From Mesorhizobium sp. (GTDB taxonomy: Bacteria; Pseudomonadota; Alphaproteobacteria; Rhizobiales; Rhizobiaceae): DNA of 64,000 nt. Numbering within the stretch: position 1 is the stretch's first letter; every line of letters starts with the position of its first letter. Under the pieces are notes generated by a model. The model was not told the DNA's origin. It searched no databases and saw nothing but the letters and a program-made list of their open reading frames with translations. A program made the position numbers and the translations under genes. The stretch covers positions 1 to 64,000 of the forward strand of contig NZ_SUHQ01000033.1 in the NCBI RefSeq assembly GCF_004962245.1. The letters run 5' to 3'. This document shows positions 9,895-18,602 of the stretch, piece after piece.

Positions 9895-11118
9895 TTATTC
9901 GCCAAGAATCGGAAATGGTGTGATCGACCAATCGATTAAGTCGACGGCACGCTGAAGTATCGCCTCGGTCTCAGTAAGGCTGGGTGAAGTGGCGACGACA
10001 TATCCCATACAGTCTCGGTAATCGCCTTTCCTGACGATCGGCGTCTTGGGTTCAATATAGAATTTGACCTCGGCGACACCTGGTATAGCAGCCGCCTGAC
10101 TGTGGCCATCGATCCAATCAAGCGTGCCATCGCGATCAGCAATCAGGTGCCGCACGGCCGCAGTGTGCGTATGCCTTCTGCGCAAATTGCATTCCTCGCC
10201 GATGACAAGCTTGATGTGCTCGGTGACGGGATCGATACCGTAGGCCAGCTCGACCATCTGAGGAGTGGGTGCACCCGCAAGGCGCGGGTTGACTTCAATG
10301 ACGACTGGGCCAAGCTCCGTCCACCGGAATTCAATGCAGGTTGGCCCCCAGCCAAGGCCGAGAGCTTGCAAACAGTTCAGCGAAACATCGGCGATATGTT
10401 TATGCTCGTCATCCCTTAGCGAGGCCGGATAGGTGAACTCACGATAGACGAAATGCGGTGGGCTGCCGAAGTCACCGGTGAAAATCCCAATGACCTCATC
10501 TCCCATTATGTCGGCGCAATAGTAGAGGCCTCGTGCGAATTCTTCGACCAGTATCCTCGGCGAAGACGCCCATATGTGCTTCCCGCCCAACAGATAGGTC
10601 GTATGCTCGGCTAATTCATCGACGTTGCGGCACAGTCGGACACCCATGCTGCCGATGCCTACAGCTGGCTTAAGAATCACCGGCAGGCCGATCTCCGCGG
10701 CAGAGCGTTCTACGTCCGTCGCATTCGCTGCTACGCGATAAGCAGGTATTGGAACGCCGGCCTCGGCGAGGAGTTGACGTTGAGCGAATTTGTCGCAGCA
10801 TCGTTCAATCGACTCGGGATTCGGTCCGGGTAGATCGAAGTACCGGCAGAGCTTGCCGACTGTCGCATAGACCGACTCCTGGGCACTGGTTATGCCAGCA
10901 ATGTCATACGTCGCAAGTAGCCGGGAACATTCGTGGATTAGCGCATCGAGATTGTCTGTATCGACACGGACTACCTCAATTCCTCCCGCTGCAAGATAGT
11001 CGTACTTAGCTGGATCAGCCAACAGGGTAATTGGATGAAGCGCAAGACGTTGGGCCGCTTGGACGTATCGCAGCATATTGCTTGCGCCTTCGACCAGGAT
11101 GAGCGCTCTTGTTGCCAT
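9895..11118 (-). CDS. ATP-grasp domain carboxylate-amine ligase-like protein, copy 1
   Basis: 407 aa; ATP-grasp core (GLPVILKPAVGIGSMGVRLCRNVDEL, ILVEEFARGLYYCADIMGDEVIGI, CIEFRWTELGPVVIEVNPRLAGAPTPQMVELAYGID); close paralogue of 38750..40072. Confidence 0.88.
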   Translation of the reverse strand: MATRALILVEGASNMLRYVQAAQRLALHPITLLADPAKYDYLAAGGIEVVRVDTDNLDALIHECSRLLATYDIAGITSAQESVYATVGKLCRYFDLPGPNPESIERCCDKFAQRQLLAEAGVPIPAYRVAANATDVERSAAEIGLPVILKPAVGIGSMGVRLCRNVDELAEHTTYLLGGKHIWASSPRILVEEFARGLYYCADIMGDEVIGIFTGDFGSPPHFVYREFTYPASLRDDEHKHIADVSLNCLQALGLGWGPTCIEFRWTELGPVVIEVNPRLAGAPTPQMVELAYGIDPVTEHIKLVIGEECNLRRRHTHTAAVRHLIADRDGTLDWIDGHSQAAAIPGVAEVKFYIEPKTPIVRKGDYRDCMGYVVATSPSLTETEAILQRAVDLIDWSITPFPILGE

Positions 11119-11559
11119 TGGATTTGACTCTCCGTTGCGTGCTTTGCGGCGGCCTGAGCGTAGTCGGCATCAGCTTATTCAGCCGTGCCTGACCTCAGAC
11201 CTTGCGGTTAAGTACCATTGTCAGTGATTCCCGTTCGCAAAGATCCTGTAAATTCATTTGAAGGATCTGTTGCAGCGTTTGCCTAAGAGCCCGTGTGCCA
11301 TCGAGCGTCTGAATCAATTTCGGAGGACAAATTGCATGTCACAATTCATTCGCGCGATCTTTGTAACTGCACCGGCGACTTACAGGCCGGTATCAAAGCT
11401 CTGGAACCTGATCGTGCCCTCGGCTACCCGGTTGCAATTGGGTTTCCCGATGATGCAGGGACTGAGTTAGTCTATTTCCGGCCTGGAGCTTACGAGCAGT
11501 TCAGGATGTTATGCTTGGCATCCTAACGCCCAAGCGGCTGGTCCGTGAGGCGTCGTGCT

Positions 11560-12011
11560 GAGCGCAGTCCGGACACAGAGCACGACCGGCATGCCAAGAG
11601 CGGGGCGAAGACGTGGATGAACATCGTCAAGCAGGTGAGCGGCGCCATCAGGCCGCCGGCACCCTCCACGGTCCGGTGAAATACCGGCCTGCTCGCAGGC
11701 AAACAGCGTGACCTCGTCGGAGATGAACAGGGTTAGATAGGATTCGGCGATGCACTTCAGTTCGGCCAGTTCGCGGGCGGGTACATCCGCATGCCGCCGG
11801 CGCCTAACACCAGCGGCTCGACAATGATCACCGCAGCCCTTTGGTTGCGGGTGAACGCCTCGAAGGCGCCGAGCGATCCACCATGCCGACGGCCAGAAAG
11901 GGGATTGTGTCGACCTCGAAGAGCAGCGCTCATAGCGGGATTGAAGGCGCCACGTGCACCGACGCTCATCGCCCCGATAACGTCCCAGGAGAGGTGACGG
12001 CTATCCGCCAA
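11560..12011 (-). pseudogene. bioA (DAPA aminotransferase) remnant
   Basis: Minus frames read DVIGAMSVGARGAFNPA..., LGAFEAFTRNQRAAVIIVEPLVLGAGGMRMYPPA and further SYLTLFISDEVTLFACEQAGIS, resembling BioA; disrupted. Confidence 0.6.
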
Positions 12012-12428
12012 GCCGCTCGATCAAGAAAATGGCGTATGGAATTGACCGTTATGTGTTCGGTGGCCGCTTAGCAGGTTTTCAGTCGCGCGCAAGCTTCGAT
12101 GCTGTGATGAACGTTGGGCGGAGCGGGATTCTACTGTCGGTCGCTGGCGGATAAATTTGCATCTGCGCTTGCGAAGATGTTCACGTCCGTGAAGCTCTCG
12201 GGCGTCGATGCCGTTTAAACTGCAGAGCCACCATTAGAAACGATCAGGCCTTGGCTTGGCAGGTTGCAGCGAGGTGACTGTCGTCCAGACCCTAGCCATC
12301 TGAAAACGCGATGGCGGGGTCCGGGACATTATATTGGCGAACTGAACGGCAAGTGGCGCATACTTAGCTTAGCGAGCAGCCGATCGAACTGCATCCGCCC
12401 GTCAACGCCGTCCGGAAAATTGAGCGAA

Positions 12429-13685
12429 GTGAAAGTGCACATCCAAGACATCCTTCTCGCGCCAGGTAGTGGCGCATTTTTCTATGACGACCAGGCTGCG
12501 ATCGGCGCCGGCGCAACCCAGGATAGTCTCATTTATCCGGGCGAGCCGATAACGCCTGGGTTCACGTCAATTCGCGTTCCGGCATCTTCGCTCAGCATCG
12601 GGCTTGTTCTCACCGACGGCACCGTTGTTTGGGGCGACATGATGGGCGTTCAGTACTCTGGTGCCGGCGGACGTGATCCTTTGTTCGAAACTGCTCAAAT
12701 CTCGGATTTGACGTCGCGGGTTGTGGTGCCCCGGCTTCTCGATGTCGACGTCTCTCGTTACCTCGATGCCTGCGTGAAGGTTTTCGAGCCCCTCGAGCAC
12801 AAGCGGTTACCTCTCGCGATTGAGTATGGCGTCAGCCAGGCGCTCCTTCGCGCAACGTCCCATCTTCACCGTACGACGATGGCGGAAGTCGTATGCAGTG
12901 AATTTAACCTACCGCTACCAACGCGTAGGGTCCCGATCTACTGTCAGAGCGGCGATGCTCGCGAAATTAACGTCGATAAGATGATTCTGAAGGCCGTGGA
13001 TGTGCTTCCCCACGGCCTGATCAACTCACGGCAGAAATTCGGCGTAGACGGCCAAACCTTCATGGGGTTCGTGAAGTGGGTTGCAATGCGTACGCGCGAA
13101 ATCGGCCGCCCGGGGTACCATCCGGTGCTGCATTTCGATGTGTACGGCTGGATCGGCCAGGAAATCGGCCTGGAGCCGCAACGGATCGCCGATTTTATCT
13201 GCAAGGTTGCTGATACCGTCCCGGGGTTCACGCTCAACATCGAGTGCCCGGCGGATTTTGGTTCGAAGCAAGCTCAAATTGAGAACTACGCCAAGATCGT
13301 ATCGAGTTTGGACAGCCGGGGTTCCAGTGCTCGCATTGTCGTGGATGAGAGATGCAACACGCTTGAGGATATTCGGCTCTTTGCCGAAGCGAGGGCCGCG
13401 CATCTCATCCAAATCAAGACCCCCGATGTCGGCTCATTGGCTGACACGGCACGCGCCGTGCTTCTGTGTAAGGAGAACAGGGTAGGGGCGTATGTCGGTG
13501 GAAGCTGTACCGAGACGGATCTCTCTGCTCAGGCATCGGTCCACATATCGGTGGCGACCCAGGCGGACATGATGCTGGCAAAGCCCGGAATGGGTGTTGA
13601 CGAGGCGTTCTCGATTGTAGGCAATGAACAAAACCGGTTGCTGGCGATGCTGAATCGTCGGACGCAGGCCGAAAACGTTGGATGA
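12429..13685 (+). CDS. mal: Methylaspartate ammonia-lyase (enolase superfamily)
   Basis: GTG start at 12429 within longer ORF; family motifs HFDVYGWIGQEIGL, VVDERCNTLEDI, LIQIKTPDVGSLADTARAVLLCK, VGGSCTETDLSAQASVHIS; general-base Lys (KTPD) and His (HFDVYG) present. Confidence 0.93.
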   Translation: MKVHIQDILLAPGSGAFFYDDQAAIGAGATQDSLIYPGEPITPGFTSIRVPASSLSIGLVLTDGTVVWGDMMGVQYSGAGGRDPLFETAQISDLTSRVVVPRLLDVDVSRYLDACVKVFEPLEHKRLPLAIEYGVSQALLRATSHLHRTTMAEVVCSEFNLPLPTRRVPIYCQSGDAREINVDKMILKAVDVLPHGLINSRQKFGVDGQTFMGFVKWVAMRTREIGRPGYHPVLHFDVYGWIGQEIGLEPQRIADFICKVADTVPGFTLNIECPADFGSKQAQIENYAKIVSSLDSRGSSARIVVDERCNTLEDIRLFAEARAAHLIQIKTPDVGSLADTARAVLLCKENRVGAYVGGSCTETDLSAQASVHISVATQADMMLAKPGMGVDEAFSIVGNEQNRLLAMLNRRTQAENVG

Positions 13686-13701
13686 AAAAGCACGGTGTCG
13701 C

Positions 13702-14853
13702 ATGCAGAACTCTCTTGAGGGGATCACCGTCGTTGCTGTGGAGCAGGCTGTGGCCGCGCCCTATGTCTCATCTCGTCTTGCGGACGCGGGCGCCCGGGTC
13801 ATCAAGGTCGAAAGGCCCGAAGGGGATTTTGCTCGAAACTACGATAAGTTGGTGCGGGGACAGAGCGCTTACTTCGTTTGGCTCAACCGAGGCAAGGAAT
13901 CGGTTTGTTTGGACCTTAGGTCGGAGGCGGACCGTGCCGTTCTGGACTCACTTGTTGCTGCTGCTGACGTCTTTATCCAGAACCTGAAGCCGGGCAGTAT
14001 CGAGAAACTGGGTTTCGGGTCTGCGGATCTGCGCCGACGCTTTCCGCGGCTGATCACCTGCGACATTTCGGGGTTTGGGGAGGGGGGGCCATTTTCCCAC
14101 CTGAAGGCTTATGATCTCATCGTCCAGGCCGAAACTGGTCTGTGTGCTATCACCGGTACGCATCAGGGGCCCGCCCGGGTAGGGGTTTCGGTTTGCGACA
14201 TTTCGGCAGGCATGACAGCACATAGTGCCGTCCTACAAGCGCTGTATCACCGCGAGGTCACCGGCGAGGGGACTAGCATTCAGGTGTCACTGTTCGATGC
14301 CGTCGCCGACTGGATGAATGTACCGGTTCTGCAACACGACTACAGCAGCTACCATACGGTGCGCGCGGGCGTCAAACACCCCTCACTGGCGCCGTATGGC
14401 GCCTATCGCTGCGGCGATGGCAAGGACGTCATCTTCTCCGTCCAGAATGACCGGGAATGGGTGAATTTCTGCGAGAAATTCCTGAAGCGGCCTGAACTCA
14501 CACGTGCACTTGGTTTCGCCGACAACATGGAGCGCCTCGGTCACCGTCCGCAACTTGATGCGATCATCGAAGCGCGTTTCTCCAAACTGTCCAGCGAGGA
14601 GGCGATGCAGGAGCTTGAGGCGGCCGGTTTGGCATATGGGCGACTGAACGAAGTGGCGGATATTTCAAGGCATCCACATGTTCGCAGGGTTGAGATTGGT
14701 ACCCCTGAAGGAACCGTGGAGGCGATAGCCCCGGCTGCGATCTTCAACTCTGAGCGACCCTCATTACGGCCAGTTCCGGCTCTTGGCGCCCATACAGACG
14801 CTGTCCGAGAGGAGGTTCGAGCAGGTTTGCGCGGAAGAGCCGCGTCAGCATGA
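13702..14853 (+). CDS. CaiB/BaiF family CoA-transferase
   Basis: LEGITVVAVEQAVAAPYVSSRLADAGARVIKVERPEGDFARNYDKLVRGQSAYFVWLNRGKESVCLDLRSEADRAVL, class III CoA-transferase signature. Confidence 0.92.
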   Translation: MQNSLEGITVVAVEQAVAAPYVSSRLADAGARVIKVERPEGDFARNYDKLVRGQSAYFVWLNRGKESVCLDLRSEADRAVLDSLVAAADVFIQNLKPGSIEKLGFGSADLRRRFPRLITCDISGFGEGGPFSHLKAYDLIVQAETGLCAITGTHQGPARVGVSVCDISAGMTAHSAVLQALYHREVTGEGTSIQVSLFDAVADWMNVPVLQHDYSSYHTVRAGVKHPSLAPYGAYRCGDGKDVIFSVQNDREWVNFCEKFLKRPELTRALGFADNMERLGHRPQLDAIIEARFSKLSSEEAMQELEAAGLAYGRLNEVADISRHPHVRRVEIGTPEGTVEAIAPAAIFNSERPSLRPVPALGAHTDAVREEVRAGLRGRAASA

Positions 14854-14989
14854 GCGTGCCTCTTTTCGGGAAGGGAGCGCGATCGCGATTTACAGAGTGC
14901 ATGCCTAGTCCTGCGTCCTCCGAGTGCCACGGCCGCCCAGCAAGCTCACTGACACCGCCCGCGCTAGAATCGACCGCAGAGGCGACTTC

Positions 14990-15901
14990 ATGAACGACGC
15001 CGTTCAGGCCGTTGAAAGCCCGATGTCTGTTCCCCGCTGGAGATCTCTCCTCTTCGTTCCTTCTCATGTTCCGCGTTTTGTGGAGGCCGCTCATGAGCGC
15101 GGGGCAGATGGCATCATACTCGACCTCGAGGACTCCGTTCCCCAGGATCAAAAAGATGAGTCACGAAGGCAGCTTTCTGCGTCCGTGACAAAGGTGGGCC
15201 GCAAGGGCGGATATGTTTTAGTTCGCGTGAATCGTGGTTTGCGCGCCTTGGCGGCAGATCTCGATGCAGCCGTGATTGCGGGTGTTGATGCACTCGTTCT
15301 TCCGAAGACGGCTTCGGCAGAGTGGGTATCAGAGATCGCGAATGCGGTTTCGGAACTTGAACGAGAAAGAAATCTTGCCCAGGGACGCATTCGATTCGTT
15401 GCCCAAATAGAGACTCCTGGAGCATTGCAAAGTCTCTCAGCCATTGCGTCGGCCCATCCCAGGATGGTTGCAATGGCGCTGGGTCCTGAAGACTTCAGTG
15501 CCTCTGTTGGCGGTGCCCCGGAACTCGACCTTCTTTTGACACCGAACCTTTCTGTTCTGTTTGCCGCTCGCGCCGCAGGCTTGCTACCGCTTGGCTTCGT
15601 AGGAAGTATCGGCGAGTTCTCAGACAATGATAGACTTCGTGAAGCCGCGGCGCATGCGCGGCGGCTTGGCTTTGCCGGAGCTTTGGCGATCCATCCAAAC
15701 CAGGTTGCCATATTCAATGAGGCTTTTTCGCCAAGCCCACAGGAACTCGAATGGGCCCGTCGTGTCCTCGCGGCGGAAAAAGATGCGACGGCGCAGGGCA
15801 GAGGCGCGTTCGCCTTGGACGGAAAGATGGTCGATCCACCGGTTATCCGAAGGGCACGAGAAATCATCGCCACGGATCCGGGCACCGAGTTGGCCGTTTG
15901 A
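14990..15901 (+). CDS. HpcH/HpaI / CitE-like (citramalyl-CoA or malyl-CoA type) lyase
   Basis: RSLLFVPSHVPRFVEAAHERGADGIILDLEDSVPQDQKDESR; FVAQIETPGALQSLSAIASAHPRMVAMALGPEDFSASVG. Confidence 0.9.
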   Translation: MNDAVQAVESPMSVPRWRSLLFVPSHVPRFVEAAHERGADGIILDLEDSVPQDQKDESRRQLSASVTKVGRKGGYVLVRVNRGLRALAADLDAAVIAGVDALVLPKTASAEWVSEIANAVSELERERNLAQGRIRFVAQIETPGALQSLSAIASAHPRMVAMALGPEDFSASVGGAPELDLLLTPNLSVLFAARAAGLLPLGFVGSIGEFSDNDRLREAAAHARRLGFAGALAIHPNQVAIFNEAFSPSPQELEWARRVLAAEKDATAQGRGAFALDGKMVDPPVIRRAREIIATDPGTELAV

Positions 15902-16039
15902 GGCCTCAGCAGGTTGGTCAAACCAGATTGGGACGACACGACAGCAAGGCGTCATGCAGCTCGGCACAATTATTGCTGTCGCGCCATCACATTTCGAGAT
16001 AGATTACGTCAATTGCAGTCCGCCCTCGGAAGAGTACCC

Positions 16040-16966
16040 GTGGAAATCAGGCAGTTAAGATACTTCGTTGGCGTGGTCGAAGCAGGCAGTTTCACGAAGG
16101 CCGCTGGCTTTCTGAATGTCGCCCAGAGTGCGCTGAGTCTGCATGTGCGCCAATTGGAGGAAGGCTTCGGGACTCAGCTGCTGATACGCGACAGGACCGG
16201 CGTGAGCGTGACGGCGTCAGGAGCCAAACTGCTCGAGCGGGCGCGGGCAATTCTCAAAGAAATTCGACTTACCGAGGTGGAATTGACCAACACAGCCGCT
16301 TCCCCTGCCGGGGAGGTGACTATTGGCATTCCGTCTGGAGCTGCTCGCGTCCTGAGCGGTCCGCTGCTTGAGGCGGTGAGAAACGAACTGCCCAAGGTTT
16401 CCCTCAAGATGGTCGAGGGCATGACGGGACCGTTGGAGGAGTGGATGGCCGCTGGACGCTTCAATCTGGCGGTTCTGTACCGCACCGCAGACAGTGTGGG
16501 GCGAATGACGGTGCTAGCGCGCGAAGACCTTTGTCTGGTGGTTCCGTCCGGCGAGCCACCGTTTGAAGATGCGATATCTCTGGCTGACCTGCATGCATTC
16601 CCCCTGGCGGTTCCCATGCGCAACAACAATGTCAGGCGTTCGGTGGCTGATGTCGTCGCACAACACGGTTGCGCGCTGGACGTCAAGTTTGAAGTGGACT
16701 CCCTCTCAACGATCATCAACATGGTCGTAGAGGGAAAAGCGCATTCTATTCTCGCCCCGTCTGCGGTTCAGAAAGAAGCCTCCCAAGGGCTGGTCCGGAC
16801 TGTCAAGATCGTCGATCCGGTGATTACCCGCTCCGTGGTGCTTGCTGTAAATCCCAAAGATGAGCGTTCTGCGGCCGTTTCTGCGGTCCGCAAGCTCATT
16901 CCGAAGGTCGCCAGAGCATTGATTGAAACCCGGGACTGGGCAGCGGTGGCGCCTGAGGCGACCTGA
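16040..16966 (+). CDS. LysR-family transcriptional regulator
   Basis: GTG at 16040; VEIRQLRYFVGVVEAGSFTKAAGFLNVAQSALSLHVRQLEEGFGTQLLIRDRTGVSVT. Confidence 0.92.
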   Translation: MEIRQLRYFVGVVEAGSFTKAAGFLNVAQSALSLHVRQLEEGFGTQLLIRDRTGVSVTASGAKLLERARAILKEIRLTEVELTNTAASPAGEVTIGIPSGAARVLSGPLLEAVRNELPKVSLKMVEGMTGPLEEWMAAGRFNLAVLYRTADSVGRMTVLAREDLCLVVPSGEPPFEDAISLADLHAFPLAVPMRNNNVRRSVADVVAQHGCALDVKFEVDSLSTIINMVVEGKAHSILAPSAVQKEASQGLVRTVKIVDPVITRSVVLAVNPKDERSAAVSAVRKLIPKVARALIETRDWAAVAPEAT

Positions 16967-17162
16967 CAACCTAACCTGTAAAGCTGGGCATAATCTTTTG
17001 CGGCCATCAGGACCAGCCCGATCTGGATTCGAGATGGATTTCGGCAATATTCGATATTTGACCCGCCGCGACCATCGCGATGAAACTGGCTCAAGCGAGT
17101 TCAGCAGTTTCGATATCGAAACTGCGCTCGTATGGCAAGAATTCAGTCAAGTGGAGCCCGCG

Positions 17163-18596
17163 ATGTCCGACGCTAAGAGTTACGAGCTCTTCATTAACGG
17201 CAAATGGCGAGCCGGTGGTAGCCGAGCCACTTTGCCGGTGATCAACCCGGCGACGGAGGAGGTATTTGCCTCAGTGGCCTCGGCTACGGTTTCAGACTTG
17301 GATGAAGCTCTTGCTTCGGCAGAACGCAGCCGCAGGGCGTGGTCCTCACGACCCGCCAAAGAGCGTGGCGAGATCCTCGTCTCTGCCGCCAGCATTCTGG
17401 CAGAGAAAGCTGGCGCCGCAGCCAGGGACCTGTCGTGCGAACAGGGAAAGACGATTGCCGAAGCGACAGGAGAATACGCGCGCGCAGTCGAAACGCTGGA
17501 ATGGAATGGCCGGCATGCCGATGAGTTGTCGGCCCCGATTCCGTTGGGCTCGAACAGGATGATAGCCCCCGAGCCGCTCGGTGTCGTCGCTGCATTTACG
17601 CCATGGAACTATCCGGCCGTTCTTATCGCCCGCAAGCTCGCCCCCGCGCTGGCGGCAGGCTGCCCGGTGATCCTCAAAGGGGCCGAGGAGACGCCAAGCG
17701 TGGCTGTCCATATCGTGGAATCTTTGCGTCAAGCAGGGATACCGGAAGGCGTGGTCAACCTGGTGTTCGGTGTTCCTGTGCATATATCGCGGCATCTGCT
17801 CAGTTCGCCAATTGTGAAAGTCTTGACGTTCACGGGGTCGACCGCTGTTGGAAAACAGCTGGCCACGCTGGCCGCGAATAATTTGCAGCGCTGCATCCTT
17901 GAGCTCGGTGGACATTCCCCGGTTATTGTGTGCGAAGATGCGGATCTGGCAAAGGTGATACCGGCTATTTCGGAATACAAATTCGAGTGCGCGGGCCAGA
18001 GTTGTAATGCGCCCAGCAGGATTCTTGTCGCCCGATCCCGCTGGGAGGAATTCCTGTTCCGGATGACGGAGGCGGTCCGAAAAATCAGGATCGGTCCACC
18101 AGATGACCCTGCAACGCAAATGGGGCCAATGGCAAACGCGCGGCGAATCGAGGCCATGCAACGCCTGACCAAAGATGCGGTAGAGGGCGGCGCCCGCATC
18201 GAGACCGGTGGCACCCCCCTTGACCGACCGGGGTTTTACTGGCCGCCAACCATCCTGACGGGCGTACCGAAGGAAGCGAGAGTGCTTCATGAAGAGCCGT
18301 TCGGACCGATTCTCACCGTGGCGCCTTTCGATACGATCGAAGAGGCGATCGAGGAAGCCAACGCCACCGAGTACGGGCTGGCCGCCTACTTGTTCACTGG
18401 CGTTGCCGATACGCAAGAGAAGCTTATCAATGGTCTTTCTGCGGGCGCTGTTAGTGTGAATTACCTGAAAGGGGTTTCCGCTGATGCCCCTTATGGAGGA
18501 GTCAAGCAAAGCGGCTATGGATATGAAGGCGGCGAGCAGGGGGTGCGAAGCTTCCAAATCCTTAAAATGGTGAATGGCCTCGGTTCATTTGGATAA
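17163..18596 (+). CDS. NAD(P)-dependent aldehyde dehydrogenase (succinate-semialdehyde dehydrogenase-like)
   Basis: FTGSTAVGKQLATLAANNLQRCILELGGHSPVIVCEDADL and catalytic Cys region FECAGQSCNAPSRILV. Confidence 0.93.
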   Translation: MSDAKSYELFINGKWRAGGSRATLPVINPATEEVFASVASATVSDLDEALASAERSRRAWSSRPAKERGEILVSAASILAEKAGAAARDLSCEQGKTIAEATGEYARAVETLEWNGRHADELSAPIPLGSNRMIAPEPLGVVAAFTPWNYPAVLIARKLAPALAAGCPVILKGAEETPSVAVHIVESLRQAGIPEGVVNLVFGVPVHISRHLLSSPIVKVLTFTGSTAVGKQLATLAANNLQRCILELGGHSPVIVCEDADLAKVIPAISEYKFECAGQSCNAPSRILVARSRWEEFLFRMTEAVRKIRIGPPDDPATQMGPMANARRIEAMQRLTKDAVEGGARIETGGTPLDRPGFYWPPTILTGVPKEARVLHEEPFGPILTVAPFDTIEEAIEEANATEYGLAAYLFTGVADTQEKLINGLSAGAVSVNYLKGVSADAPYGGVKQSGYGYEGGEQGVRSFQILKMVNGLGSFG

Positions 18597-18602
18597 AATC
18601 CG

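Noticed and set aside
12252-12274. sigma54-like TGGCTTGGCAGGTTGC upstream of methylaspartate ammonia-lyase
   Set aside because: GG to GC spacing is 11 instead of 10; no TGT-N10-ACA noticed nearby
17346-18557. 403-aa minus-strand ORF
   Set aside because: Lies fully antisense to the clear ALDH gene; composition is that of a shadow ORF in GC-rich coding DNA
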